Positions 1-8,551 of a stretch of 64,000 bases of DNA are shown one piece after another (the first letter of the stretch is position 1; each line of letters begins with the position of its first letter). The position numbers and the translations under genes were made by a program. This DNA is from an uncultured Oscillospiraceae bacterium (GTDB lineage Bacteria; Bacillota; Clostridia; Oscillospirales; Oscillospiraceae): positions 1-64,000 of the forward strand of contig CALWOA010000010.1 of the NCBI GenBank assembly GCA_944382965.1. The letters are read 5' to 3'. Under the pieces are notes generated by a model that worked only from the letters and a program-made list of their open reading frames with translations, had not been told where the DNA came from and made no database searches.

Positions 1-140
1 AGCACCACGGTGTCGCCGTAGCGGCAGATGCACTCGGCGTTGGCCAGCTCTGCCACCTTGCCGGTTTCCACGGTGAAAGGACGGCCGCCGATTTCCATCT
101 CGTAAACATGATGGTTGGGGTATTGTTTGCGGGTAATCAT
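1..140 (-). CDS. pnp: Polynucleotide phosphorylase, N-terminal fragment cut by the window edge
   Basis: Only the first 46 or so codons are inside the window. The start is the ATG at 138-140, preceded by a clear ACAGGAGG ribosome site. The peptide has the pattern of the first RNase PH domain of PNPase: a G-R-P-F-T-V-E-T-G-K run followed by CRYGDTVVL. PNPase is the phosphate-dependent 3'-5' exoribonuclease of the RNA degradosome. It lies directly downstream of rpsO, the usual rpsO-pnp order. The leader holds a long imperfect stem-loop (171-237) that may regulate it. Confidence 0.9.
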   Translation of the reverse strand, partial: MITRKQYPNHHVYEMEIGGRPFTVETGKVAELANAECICRYGDTVV

Positions 141-170
141 GGTGAAACCTCCTGTAAAAATTTTTGTGGT

Positions 171-237
171 CGGGAGGTTTAGCACTTGAAACGAATGCCG
201 CCGCGCGGCAGCCCTTTCAACTGCTAAATATCTCCCG
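171..237 (-). promoter_or_regulatory. Long imperfect stem-loop in the pnp leader
   Basis: The arms 171-191 and 215-237 pair over about 21 bp with one C-C mismatch and a two-base bulge. The GC-rich apex is at 198-210. It lies between the rpsO terminator and the pnp ribosome site. In enterobacteria a pnp leader stem is cut by RNase III and then used for PNPase autoregulation. A similar role here is inference. Confidence 0.6.
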
Positions 238-251
238 TTTTGCTTGTAAGA

Positions 252-278
252 AAAGGGCGACGAAAGCCGTCGCCCTTT
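252..278 (-). terminator. Intrinsic terminator/attenuator after rpsO
   Basis: Arms AAAGGGCGAC (252-261) and GTCGCCCTTT (269-278) form a 10-bp stem. On the minus strand a U-rich tail follows, directly after the rpsO stop. Readthrough would continue into pnp. Confidence 0.8.
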
Positions 279-284
279 CCAAAA

Positions 285-551
285 TTACTTACGGATACCC
301 AGCTTGGCGATCAGAGCACGGTAGCGGTTGATGTCCTTACGAGCCAGATAGTCCAGCAGGTTACGGCGCTTACCAACCATCATCAGCAGACCACGACGAG
401 AGTGGTTGTCGTGCTTGTGCACACGCAGGTGCTCGGTCAGTTCGTTGATGCGGGCAGTCAGGATGGCAACCTGAACTTCGGGAGAACCGGTGTCGCCCTC
501 ATGGGTAGCATTGTCCAGGATGACCTGAGTCTTCTTTTCTTTCTGAATCAT
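285..551 (-). CDS. rpsO: 30S ribosomal protein S15
   Basis: This 88-residue protein has the length and signature of S15, including [19 protein letters not shown] and the C-terminal [22 protein letters not shown]15 binds the 16S rRNA central domain early in 30S assembly. The ATG at 551 follows an AAAGGTGG ribosome site. A terminator lies between it and pnp, so pnp may be expressed by readthrough or from its own start. The leader of about 100 nt contains a GGCC-rich palindrome that could be an S15 autoregulatory element, although I cannot fold it with certainty. Confidence 0.97.
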   Translation of the reverse strand: MIQKEKKTQVILDNATHEGDTGSPEVQVAILTARINELTEHLRVHKHDNHSRRGLLMMVGKRRNLLDYLARKDINRYRALIAKLGIRK

Positions 552-661
552 TGTGTTTCCACCTTTCTGTTACGTTCCCAGCAGCCAAGTCGGGGACTGG
601 TGAAAGAATCCGGCAACTGAGCAGCGGGTAAATATTCTGTCTGGCCAGGGCCAGCCTTTTG

Positions 662-690
662 ATAGTATCATAAGTCTATCCAAAAGTAAA
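662..690 (-). promoter_or_regulatory. Extended -10 promoter of rpsO
   Basis: On the minus strand TTTACT (-35, 685-690) is followed by a 17-base spacer and TACTAT (-10, 662-667), preceded by TG one base upstream, making an extended -10. It gives a leader of roughly 100 nt before rpsO. Confidence 0.55.
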
Positions 691-724
691 GGATTTTTTT
701 CCTCTTTTTGAAAAAACCTACCCC

Positions 725-1420
725 TTACAGCGGCGATTGTTTGATTTTCGCATATCGCCGGGGATAGCTCTTGGGGGTGGGGGCGATTTTGCGCAGGACG
801 ATAACAGCGTGGTTGGTGCCGTCAATGGGAAACTCCTGAACCGATTCCAGCTTCAGTCCCAGCTTTTTGATAGCGCCGGCGCATTCCGCCAGCTCTTCTT
901 TGGCAGCTGCCCCTTTCATAGCCAGTACTGCTCCGCCCACCTTCACATAGGGAGCCGTCAGCTCCAGCAGGATATTCAGCCGTGCCACAGCCCGGCTGGT
1001 GGCAAAGTCAAAGCTTTCCCGGTATTGTGATACCACTTCTTCCGCTCTGCCGGTAACGCACCGGGCGGAAATTCCCAGTTGGGGCAGAATCTCTTCCAGC
1101 CATTTCATCCGCTTGCCCAGAGAATCCAGCAGCGTTACCTTGGCATCCGGGCAGGCAATGGCGATGGGTACACCGGGAAATCCGGCGCCGCAGCCCACGT
1201 CAATCAGGGTTTTTCCCGAAAAGTCCCCGGTTTTCAGAACCGTCAGACTGTCCAGCAAATGCAGCTTCGCCACCTGAGTATCCTCGGTGATGGCGGTCAG
1301 ATTCATCACTTCGTTCTGCTTTACCACCGCCGCGCCAAAGGCGCACAGCTTTTCACAGACCGCATCGGAAAGTTCCAGCCCCAGCTGAGGCAGGCCCTCC
1401 TGTAAGGTTTTTTTCATCAT
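725..1420 (-). CDS. rsmG: 16S rRNA (guanine527-N7)-methyltransferase
   Basis: RsmG (GidB) methylates G527 of 16S rRNA using S-adenosylmethionine. The SAM-binding motif I reads LIDVGCGAGFPGVPIAIA, followed by the acidic LLDSLGKRMKWLEEI segment and the FDFATSRAVA motif, which is diagnostic of the family. The chosen start is the ATG pair at 1415-1420. It sits just behind an AGGTGAG ribosome site that overlaps the stop codon of the upstream gene, so translational coupling is likely. A farther upstream ATG at 1441 has no ribosome site. Unlike in many Firmicutes, rsmG here is about 46 kb from dnaA rather than next to it. Confidence 0.95.
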   Translation of the reverse strand: MMKKTLQEGLPQLGLELSDAVCEKLCAFGAAVVKQNEVMNLTAITEDTQVAKLHLLDSLTVLKTGDFSGKTLIDVGCGAGFPGVPIAIACPDAKVTLLDSLGKRMKWLEEILPQLGISARCVTGRAEEVVSQYRESFDFATSRAVARLNILLELTAPYVKVGGAVLAMKGAAAKEELAECAGAIKKLGLKLESVQEFPIDGTNHAVIVLRKIAPTPKSYPRRYAKIKQSPL

Positions 1421-1424
1421 AGTC

Positions 1425-2594
1425 TCACCTTGCATTGACAATGCCGCTCAGGTCCACCTGGGTTTCGTCGTAAGGATCAAAGGGCGAATCCTCCACGGTG
1501 ATGGAGGGCAGCACCACGGTCTGGATATGCCAGTTCACCAGCAAGTCGCAGACTTCGCCGTAGGAATCCACGCCGCTTTCATCACCGCTGACCTTCAGGT
1601 AGGTATCGTTGATGTTGTCTGCCAAGTTGGTAGCCGCTCCGTCCTGGTGGGAGGTAAAGAAATTGCTGTAGGCCGCCATATCGCTGCGCAGCTGCTGGCT
1701 GACTCCATCGTTGATCCGGGCCGCTGCCGCCGCCGCACTCTGAGCATTGACGCTGCTCAGGGCGCTGTAGCAGTAACGGAAGGCCATAAAGTATCCGGAA
1801 TACTGGAATTCCAGGTCGGAATTGGCAGTGCAGGCCAGGAATCCGGCAAAATTGGCATCCCGCTCCGGAGCAATGCACATCCGGTGGGCCATTTCATGGG
1901 CCATGGTAAAGGGCAGGGCAATGTCGGGGATCTGGGGATTCACCGCCGCCTCGCCGGTCAGGCCGAAGGTAACGCCGGTAATGCCCATGGAGGTATACAT
2001 ATCCGCCCAGCCAAGCTTCTTAACCGGCAGGGTAGAACCGGCGAAGATGGGATAGTGATAGTCGTAAGTCAGGCTGTGGAAGCCATCGCCCGCCTTCTGA
2101 GCCAGGGTTTCAAAGTCGGCAAAATCCACATTGCCGGCACCGTCCCGGCTCACCTGAGCAGCCAGCTCATTGGCCTTATCCCGGTAATACTGGGTAGCCT
2201 CCGCCAGCTCGTCTACGTTGTAGCTGGAAACTTCCAGACGCATGTCATCGGCCAGACTGCCAGCATAGTAATTCAGGCCCCAGGCCATGGTATGCAGCAT
2301 GAACAGTCCGGAAAACACTGCCAGCACCCAGCCGGCCCACTGAATCGGGTTCCATTTCAGAACCACCATCAGCACAAAGCTGGCAAGTATCAGCACACCC
2401 AGCACCACCGCCAGCAGCTGCCACAGGGGAAACTCCACCGTACTGGTCCACTGGGCCAGCATGCCCTGGAGCGTGCGGATCACGTAGGGGTAGATCATAT
2501 CCACCAAGGTGGAAAACCGCTGGCCGAACTCCATCAGCACCCAGGTTATGCCGCCGAAAATGGCCGCTGTCAGATATCCGAACCAATATTTCAA
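1425..2594 (-). CDS. DUF3810-family membrane protein with HExxH motif
   Basis: This protein of about 389 residues has three predicted membrane segments in the first 110 residues. A soluble domain follows with HEMAHRMCIAPERDANFAGF, a zinc-metallopeptidase-like HExxH with a downstream E/N-rich helix. This combination is typical of DUF3810. The substrate is unknown. The start is a TTG at 2592-2594, because AAGGAGG lies eight bases upstream. The next in-frame ATG at 2648 falls at the promoter -10 and cannot be the start. Its stop overlaps the rsmG ribosome site, so the two genes form an operon. Confidence 0.75.
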   Translation of the reverse strand: MKYWFGYLTAAIFGGITWVLMEFGQRFSTLVDMIYPYVIRTLQGMLAQWTSTVEFPLWQLLAVVLGVLILASFVLMVVLKWNPIQWAGWVLAVFSGLFMLHTMAWGLNYYAGSLADDMRLEVSSYNVDELAEATQYYRDKANELAAQVSRDGAGNVDFADFETLAQKAGDGFHSLTYDYHYPIFAGSTLPVKKLGWADMYTSMGITGVTFGLTGEAAVNPQIPDIALPFTMAHEMAHRMCIAPERDANFAGFLACTANSDLEFQYSGYFMAFRYCYSALSSVNAQSAAAAAARINDGVSQQLRSDMAAYSNFFTSHQDGAATNLADNINDTYLKVSGDESGVDSYGEVCDLLVNWHIQTVVLPSITVEDSPFDPYDETQVDLSGIVNAR

Positions 2595-2636
2595 AGGAAA
2601 CGCCTCCTTCAAGTATGTGTAATCATGGATTGTACT

Positions 2637-2665
2637 AGTATAACACAACTTTGGGGCTTTGTCTG
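2637..2665 (-). promoter_or_regulatory. Extended -10 promoter of the DUF3810-rsmG operon
   Basis: Minus strand: CAGACA (-35, 2660-2665), 17-base spacer ending in TG plus one base, and TATACT (-10, 2637-2642). The expected transcript start fits the TTG start codon at 2594. Confidence 0.6.
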
Positions 2666-2803
2666 CCCCTAATTTCTTAATTTTTCGTGAAGCGGCGGCA
2701 AAAAGACAGAGTTCCCGGGATTTTCCGACGGTTCTTTCTCTTTCCCTTCCAGATTATGCTTTTTCCCATTCCTCCGGCGAAACCCTGACACAGCCAATTT
2801 GTC

Positions 2804-2832
2804 TTGCAATTTCCGCCGGTGCGTGGTAAAAT
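2804..2832 (+). promoter_or_regulatory. Promoter of the DUF2207-like gene
   Basis: TTGCAA (2804-2809), 17-base spacer, TAAAAT (2827-2832), about 40 bases before the AGGAGGG ribosome site at 2860-2867. Confidence 0.55.
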
Positions 2833-2873
2833 GCTTAAATAAATAGGATTGAAATGGGAAAGGAGGGATAATC

Positions 2874-4667
2874 TTGCGGCGCCTTTTTTTGACGCTGGCT
2901 CTTTATATTGCTCTTGCAGGTGTTGTGTGTATTCCGGCATCGGCGGAAACCGCCGCCACCCAGGTAAATCTGCAATGTACCGTCTCCTCCGACGGCGACT
3001 GCCAGGTTTCTATGAACGTGCAGCTGCGGCTGGAAGCTGCCTATGACCAGATGGCCTTTCCGATACCCGCCAATGCCCGCAATGTCACCCTCAACGGCAA
3101 CAATGCCTCCACCAGCCCCTCATCTTCTGCCACATTGGTGGATCTGAGCAAAATTACCCGGGATTACACCGGTGACATCTCCGTACAGATTGGCTACACC
3201 ATTCCGGAAGCGGTAAAAATAACTGTCCCTGAAACCACCAGTTCCAGTTCGGGAACCTCAACCGACCCTTTTTTGCAGCTGACGATCCCGCTGCTGTGCA
3301 GTTTTGACTATCCGGTGGAATTTCTCAGCTTTACCATCACCATGCCCTCGGAGAAGATGACCGACGCCCCTTACTTCACCAGTATTTACCGCCAGATCAG
3401 CATTATGTCCGATCTGAACGTGGAGGTCCGCGGCAGCCAGATCATCGGTACCAGCATCGCCACATTGAATGACCACGAGGGCATCACCATGACCATGCGG
3501 GTTCCAAACGAAATGTTCCCTTCGGTGAGCACCTACGTTCGTCAGGGGAACCCGGAAATTGTTCCCATTGTGGGCTTTGCCATCGCTGCCCTGCTGTACT
3601 GGCTGCTGTTTTTGCGGTGTCTGCCCATCGTACCCATCCGGTCGACCACGCCCCCGGAGGGCATCACCGCCGGAGAACTGGGCTGCCGGTTGACGCTGTC
3701 GGGAGGAGATCTGACCATGATGGTCTTTTCCTGGGCCCAGCTGGGCTACCTGCTGATCCATTTGGACGGCAACGGACGGGTAATGCTGCACAAGCGCATG
3801 GATATGGGCAACGAGCGCAGCCAGTTTGAAAATAAGATCTTCCGTGCCCTCTTCGGCTCCCGCCGGGTGGTGGACGGCACCGGCATCGGCTATGCCGTTC
3901 TGAGCCAGCGGGTCGCCACTATGATTCCCAATGAACGGAATATGTATAAGGGCAGCAGCGGAAATCCGAAAATTTTCCGGGGACTTGCCTGTATTTCCCA
4001 GATATTCTGCGGCATCTGCGTGGCTATGAACATGTCCACCCTTCCGGTTCTGGAATGGATGATGGCCCTGATTTTGGGCATCTTCGGCGCTGTATCCGCC
4101 TGGCTGATTCAGGCCATGGCTTATCGCACCCATCTGCGGGGCAAGATGCCTTTCCTGGTGGGTACGCTGTGCATTCTGGTTTGGCTGGGTCTGGGCTTCC
4201 TGTGCCAGCAAATCTGGATTCCTCTGTGCTGCTGCCTGGGTCAGATCCTCATGGGTTACATGGCTGCCTACGGCGGTCGGCGCAGTGAACTGGGTCGGCA
4301 CGATGCCGGTATGGTGCTGGGTCTGCGGCGGTATCTGAAGCGCCTGCCCCGGACAGAGGTGGGCCGGCTGCTGACCATCGATCCGGACTATTTCTTCAAC
4401 ATGGCACCCCACGCCATGGCCCTGGGTGTTCTCAACCCCTATACCCAGGTCTTTGGCCGCCGAGATCTGGAATGCCCCTACCTGATTACTCCGGTACACG
4501 GTAAGCGCACTGCAGAGGATTGGGGTCAGCTGATGCTGGATGCGGCGGATATGATGGATACCCGTGCCAGAAGAATGAAAATCGAAAAGCTTTTTGCGGT
4601 GGATGTTCCCATGCCCCGGCCAGCCCGGCGGCGGCCCGGAAACCGCAGAAAGAAAAAAGCTGAATAA
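2874..4667 (+). CDS. DUF2207-like membrane protein with signal peptide
   Basis: This 597-residue protein starts at TTG 2874, six bases after AGGAGGG. Residues 1-24 form a signal peptide ending in ASA. An extracytoplasmic beta-rich domain (about 25-225) is followed by a membrane segment (about 227-250) and a PPEGITAGELG stretch like that after the first membrane span of DUF2207 proteins. Two more hydrophobic blocks lie near 370-445, and the C-terminus is basic (RPARRRPGNRRKKK). The function is unknown in the family. The assignment to DUF2207 rests on layout and this motif only. Confidence 0.55.
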   Translation: MRRLFLTLALYIALAGVVCIPASAETAATQVNLQCTVSSDGDCQVSMNVQLRLEAAYDQMAFPIPANARNVTLNGNNASTSPSSSATLVDLSKITRDYTGDISVQIGYTIPEAVKITVPETTSSSSGTSTDPFLQLTIPLLCSFDYPVEFLSFTITMPSEKMTDAPYFTSIYRQISIMSDLNVEVRGSQIIGTSIATLNDHEGITMTMRVPNEMFPSVSTYVRQGNPEIVPIVGFAIAALLYWLLFLRCLPIVPIRSTTPPEGITAGELGCRLTLSGGDLTMMVFSWAQLGYLLIHLDGNGRVMLHKRMDMGNERSQFENKIFRALFGSRRVVDGTGIGYAVLSQRVATMIPNERNMYKGSSGNPKIFRGLACISQIFCGICVAMNMSTLPVLEWMMALILGIFGAVSAWLIQAMAYRTHLRGKMPFLVGTLCILVWLGLGFLCQQIWIPLCCCLGQILMGYMAAYGGRRSELGRHDAGMVLGLRRYLKRLPRTEVGRLLTIDPDYFFNMAPHAMALGVLNPYTQVFGRRDLECPYLITPVHGKRTAEDWGQLMLDAADMMDTRARRMKIEKLFAVDVPMPRPARRRPGNRRKKKAE

Positions 4668-4674
4668 AACCCAT

Positions 4675-4703
4675 GCTCCCTGTCCGAAACCTCGGGCAGG
4701 GAG
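4675..4703 (+). terminator. Hairpin after the DUF2207-like gene
   Basis: GCTCCCTG pairs with CAGGGAGC and the stem continues inward through CCGA/TCGG. No T-tract follows on the plus strand, so it may be a stabilising hairpin that works with the next terminator. Confidence 0.5.
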
Positions 4704-4746
4704 CAAAAAAATCCCTTCTGCGCCGGTTTTCCGGGGAGAAGGGATT
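4702..4746 (-). terminator. Terminator of the TRAP operon
   Basis: AATCCCTTCT (4710-4719) pairs with AGAAGGGATT (4737-4746), with an inner GCCGG/CCGG stem. On the minus strand seven T residues follow (4702-4709). It lies just after the 4750-5082 gene. Confidence 0.85.
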
Positions 4747-4749
4747 GTT

Positions 4750-5082
4750 TCATTTTACCCATTTATCAGCGGCAAAGAGCATAGGCGCTGCATACCGGGG
4801 ACGCCGGGGAGAATAGAATACCGTGATTTCCTCCCCCTCTTCCGGGCAGCGGTACGTCGGAGGTACCAGCCAGGACGCTGTGTACTGCCGCTGGTTTACC
4901 CGATAGCGGCAAGTCACAACCCGGTAGGGAAACTCCCGCTGTGTAGGATAGAGCACAGGTCTGGTCTTGACCTTGATCCCCCAGAAGGGGCGACAGCGGG
5001 TTACCTTTCCTTCAATCGCATCACCTTTCTGGATCAGCCGGTTACGGCCAATGCCCAAAAAGGTTAAAATGGGATAAATCAT
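4750..5082 (-). CDS. Small hypothetical protein, possibly DUF3592-like
   Basis: This 110-residue protein carries one short hydrophobic N-terminus (MIYPILTFLGIG). A beta-rich segment follows, ending in EEGEEITVFYSPRRPRYA, which resembles the G-x-x-V-x-V-x-Y-x-P-x-x-P end of DUF3592 domains. The ATG lies three bases after the TRAP permease stop with only a weak AAGG in front, so it is probably translated by coupling as the last gene of the TRAP operon. No function can be assigned. Confidence 0.5.
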   Translation of the reverse strand: MIYPILTFLGIGRNRLIQKGDAIEGKVTRCRPFWGIKVKTRPVLYPTQREFPYRVVTCRYRVNQRQYTASWLVPPTYRCPEEGEEITVFYSPRRPRYAAPMLFAADKWVK

Positions 5083-5085
5083 ACC

Positions 5086-7041
5086 TTATTTCGCACTTAC
5101 GGCAGCAGCGGAAGCGGTCCGCTTGGTGACGAACTGCATCACCAGAACCAGAGCCACCAAAACCAATCCCAGGGTATCGGTTACCAGACCGGGATAAATC
5201 AGCATCAGACCGCCCAGGGTGCTGATGAGTCTCTGGGGCCAGCTCATATGGTGGAAGATGTAGCCTTCCATGCCTGCCGACACGGCGAAGATTCCCACGA
5301 AGGAGGTAACACAGATCAGTGCCACTTCCCACACCGTGGTATCAATGAACAGCATGGCGGGATTCAGTGCAAACACATACGGTACAATAAACGCGCCGAT
5401 GGCCAATTTGGTTGCGGTAATGGCAGTTTTCATAGGGTTGGCCTGGGCAATGGCGGCACCGGCGTAGGCAGCCAGGGCAACGGGAGGCGTCAGGTCAGCC
5501 ACAATGCCGAAGTAGAACACGAAGAAGTGGGCAGCCACGGTGGGCACACCCATCCGGATCAGAATGGGAGCGCAGGTTGCCGCCATAATGCAGTAGTTGG
5601 CGGTGGTGGGCACGCCCATGCCCAGCACAATGCAGCACACCATGGTCAAAAACAGAGCCACAATCACCTTATCCCCAGCCAGAGCCACAATGCCGTTGAT
5701 CAGCACATTGGCAAGACCGGTCATGGTGATGGTACCGGCAATGATGCCCGCAATACCGCAGGCTGCGGCAACGGTAATCATACCCTGACCACCGGCAGCC
5801 AGAGCTTCCAGCAGCCGCTTGGGGGTGATCCGGGTTTCCTTGTTGAACAGGCTGACGAAAATAGCGGCAACAATGGCCAGAGCTGCGGCATACTGGATGG
5901 AGCGCTGGCTGGTGCCTACCAGATAAACCAGCAGCACCAGGGGCAGCAGCAGATAAACCTGCTTCAGCAGGGGACGGATTTTCGGCAGTTCTTCCTTGGT
6001 CAGACCCCGCAGGCCCTCTTTCTTGGCCTCCAGGTGCACGGCGATAAAGATTCCGGTAAAATACAGCACAGCAGGCAAGATGGCCTTGACCACGATCTCA
6101 CCATAGGGAACCTGGACATAGTCCGCCATCAGGAAGGCGGCAGCGCCCATAATGGGGGGCATGATCTGGCCGCCGGTGGAAGCGGAGGCTTCTGCGGCAG
6201 CGGCGAACTCCGGCTTATAGCCGGTGCGCTTCATCAGCGGGATGGTCACGGAGCCGGAGCCTACGGTATTGGCAACGGAGGAGCCGGAAACCATGCCTTC
6301 CATGGCGCTGGCCACCACGGCTACCTTGGCAGGGCCGCCGGAGAAGCCACCCACCACGGCGTTGGCGATGTTGATAAAGAAATCCGCAATGCCGGTACGC
6401 TCCAGGAATGCGCCGAAGATAATAAACACCACAATGAATTTCGAGCAAACATTGATGGGGGTGGAGAGGATGCCTTCTTTGCTGTAGAACAGGTAGCGGA
6501 TGGCATAGTTCAATTTACCCCAAAAAGAGGGATTGGAAAGTCCCCAGCCCAGGGCATAGATCAGGAAGGCGCTGGCCACAATCAGAATGGGCAAGCCCAC
6601 ACTGCGGCGGCAGACTTCCGCCAAAGCCAGAACACCCACAATACCAATGACAATCTGGTACCAGGCAAAGTTGGTGCCCTGCTGGATGATATCCATGGCA
6701 TTGGCGGTAAAGTACAGGAACGCGCCGGTACCCAGCACCATACCCACAATGTCATACCAGGGCATGGTATTGGGCTTTACATGGCTCTTTCTGGCGGGGA
6801 ACACCAGAAAACCCAGCAGCACAATCCAGGCCACGAAGGACGTCAGCCGCAGTTCTTCCAGCCAGCTGGTAAACAGGGTGACGTAGATACAGAACAGGGA
6901 GAACGCCGCCAGAACACAGTTGACAGCCAGCCGGGGCTTGCCTTCCCAGATTCGGACATTGGACTCCTGGTCATACTTCTTCATCACCGATTCCAGATCC
7001 ATGGGCTCTTCCGGTTTTGTCTTTTTCTTGAAAAATGCCAT
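5086..7041 (-). CDS. TRAP transporter permease, fused 4TM/12TM (TAXI type)
   Basis: At 651 residues, this is the fused DctQM permease found with TAXI-type binding proteins. The cytoplasmic start (FFKKKTKPEEP) is followed by four membrane spans and then the long M domain. Family landmarks in the M domain are GGFSGGPAKVAVVASAMEG, GSSVANTVGSGSVTIP and ASTGGQIMPPIMGAAAFLMA. TRAP systems import organic acids using a sodium or proton gradient. The substrate cannot be read from the sequence. AAGGAGG precedes the ATG at 7041. The binding protein is immediately upstream, separated by a terminator-like hairpin. Confidence 0.93.
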   Translation of the reverse strand: MAFFKKKTKPEEPMDLESVMKKYDQESNVRIWEGKPRLAVNCVLAAFSLFCIYVTLFTSWLEELRLTSFVAWIVLLGFLVFPARKSHVKPNTMPWYDIVGMVLGTGAFLYFTANAMDIIQQGTNFAWYQIVIGIVGVLALAEVCRRSVGLPILIVASAFLIYALGWGLSNPSFWGKLNYAIRYLFYSKEGILSTPINVCSKFIVVFIIFGAFLERTGIADFFINIANAVVGGFSGGPAKVAVVASAMEGMVSGSSVANTVGSGSVTIPLMKRTGYKPEFAAAAEASASTGGQIMPPIMGAAAFLMADYVQVPYGEIVVKAILPAVLYFTGIFIAVHLEAKKEGLRGLTKEELPKIRPLLKQVYLLLPLVLLVYLVGTSQRSIQYAAALAIVAAIFVSLFNKETRITPKRLLEALAAGGQGMITVAAACGIAGIIAGTITMTGLANVLINGIVALAGDKVIVALFLTMVCCIVLGMGVPTTANYCIMAATCAPILIRMGVPTVAAHFFVFYFGIVADLTPPVALAAYAGAAIAQANPMKTAITATKLAIGAFIVPYVFALNPAMLFIDTTVWEVALICVTSFVGIFAVSAGMEGYIFHHMSWPQRLISTLGGLMLIYPGLVTDTLGLVLVALVLVMQFVTKRTASAAAVSAK

Positions 7042-7069
7042 ACACTACCTCCTTGGATTTACGGGAAAA

Positions 7070-7095
7070 GGCTGCGGCGAATGCTCACCGCAGCC
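7070..7095 (-). terminator. Attenuator between TRAP binding protein and permease
   Basis: GGCTGCGG (7070-7077) pairs with CCGCAGCC (7088-7095), followed on the minus strand by TTTT. Its position between the two genes suggests partial termination, giving more binding protein than permease. Confidence 0.6.
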
Positions 7096-7115
7096 AGGTT
7101 TCCGGGATTCAACGG

Positions 7116-8084
7116 TTACTCCGTTTCTACGGTAACACCCTTCTCGGCAAAGTACTTGGCAGCACCTGCGTGGAAAGGAGCGGTCATACCACTGGTGGCG
7201 TTCTCCACAGACAGTTCCGCACCCTTGCCGTTTTCAGCGGCGATGGCCTCGGTGTTGTCGAAAATCGCCTTGGTCAGGTTGTAAACGTCATCTTCGCTGG
7301 CATCGGCAGAGACGATCAGGGTTGCCTTGATGGTAACGGTAACCACATCCTCGTCCTGACCGGCGTAAGTACCGGCGGGGATGGTATAGGTGGTGTAGTA
7401 GGGAGAGTCAGCCATCAGCTTGTCCGCAACCTCGCCGTCGATGGGCACCAGGTAAGCACTGTTGGTGGTGCACAGCTCGGTGATGGCGGCAGTGGGAGCG
7501 CCGGCTACGATGAATGCAGCGTCGATCTTGCCGTCCTTCAGGGCGTCGGTGCTGTCAGCGAAACTCTGGTACTGGGGCTTGATATCCGCCTCGGTCAGAC
7601 CAGCGGCAGTCAGAACGTCCATGGCGTTGAACCAAACGCCGGAGTTGGGAGCGCCGATGGAAACGGACTTGCCCTTCAGATCGGCAACAGACTTGATTTC
7701 GGGGTCCATGGTAACCAGCTGCACAGATTCAGCATACAGGCCAGCTACAACCCGGAAAGAATCGATCTTACCATTTTCTTCAAAGGAACGGGTGCCTTCC
7801 CAAGCGTAGGCCATAACGTCGGACTGGACAGTGCCCAGCTGATAGTCGCCTGCGTCGATGGATTCGATGTTGGCCTTGGAGCCGTCGGTAGAGACAACCT
7901 TCACGTCAATACCCGCATGGTTCTTGATGTACTGACCCAATACGCCGCCGAAGGCGTAGTATGTGCCGGAAGTACCGCCGGTACCCATGGTCATACTGGT
8001 TGCGCCACCGGCGCTGCCGCAAGCAGCCAGTGCCAGCACCATGGTCAGAACCAACACAACGGAAAACAGTTTTTTCATTTTCAT
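7116..8084 (-). CDS. TAXI-family TRAP transporter solute-binding lipoprotein
   Basis: This 322-residue protein starts with a lipoprotein signal (MKMKKLFSVVLVLTMVLALA then AC at residue 22), so it should be anchored at the outer face of the membrane. The next segment, TMGTGGTSGTYYAFGGVLGQ, is the family signature of TAXI binding proteins, which capture glutamate, other organic acids or unknown anions for the fused permease. AAGGAGG precedes the first ATG with good spacing. A strong promoter with a palindrome over its -35 lies upstream. Confidence 0.95.
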   Translation of the reverse strand: MKMKKLFSVVLVLTMVLALAACGSAGGATSMTMGTGGTSGTYYAFGGVLGQYIKNHAGIDVKVVSTDGSKANIESIDAGDYQLGTVQSDVMAYAWEGTRSFEENGKIDSFRVVAGLYAESVQLVTMDPEIKSVADLKGKSVSIGAPNSGVWFNAMDVLTAAGLTEADIKPQYQSFADSTDALKDGKIDAAFIVAGAPTAAITELCTTNSAYLVPIDGEVADKLMADSPYYTTYTIPAGTYAGQDEDVVTVTIKATLIVSADASEDDVYNLTKAIFDNTEAIAAENGKGAELSVENATSGMTAPFHAGAAKYFAEKGVTVETE

Positions 8085-8134
8085 AACCTTTCCTCCTTAC
8101 CCTCGGAACCCTTCCCGAAAGTGATAGTATATGG

Positions 8135-8163
8135 ATTATACAACTTCGTTTGCAATTTTGCAA
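8135..8163 (-). promoter_or_regulatory. Promoter of the TRAP operon with overlapping palindrome
   Basis: Minus strand: TTGCAA (-35, 8158-8163), 17-base spacer and a perfect TATAAT (8135-8140). TTGCAATTTTGCAA (8150-8163) is a 14-base palindrome covering the -35 and could be an operator. Confidence 0.7.
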
Positions 8164-8506
8164 GTAGCATGCTGCATTTTCTTTTTCTACTTTTGGTAAG
8201 GTTTTGGTAAATAGGCTTTATTGTGGCAGAAAACACCGCAAAAAATTCAAAAAAGACACTTATTTTCCGCTGGCGGACAACAGGTATTGTTAATATTGCA
8301 CAATAAGTTCTTCTTTCCTTCGCATAATTTCTTGCGCTTTTACCTACCTTCTTTTGGTATTTGACGTTTATCCTGGCCGAAAGTTGTTTTTTGCGTCTGA
8401 TTAAGGATGTCCTTCCCTGTTTGTCTTTGTCTTGCAGACGATTTCCGAATTATTCCTAAAAAAGTCCTTACCTTGCGTACATTTGTCTGTTGCGTTTTCA
8501 GCGAAC
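8164..8506. other. Gene-free stretch between TRAP and decarboxylase operons
   Basis: No convincing gene. It holds an inverted repeat TATTGT/ACAATA (8285-8305) of operator size, AT-rich sequence, and runs into the terminator at 8507-8539. I see nothing else I can support. Confidence 0.5.
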
Positions 8507-8539
8507 AAAAATCCGCCCTTCTTCGGAAGGGCGGATTTT
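8507..8539 (-). terminator. Terminator of the decarboxylase operon
   Basis: A 14-bp stem, AAAATCCGCCCTTC with GAAGGGCGGATTTT, closed by a four-base loop (TTCG on the plus strand). T residues flank both ends, so it can act on both strands. It lies 12 bases after the beta-subunit stop. Confidence 0.88.
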
Positions 8540-8551
8540 GGCGGGTTGCAA

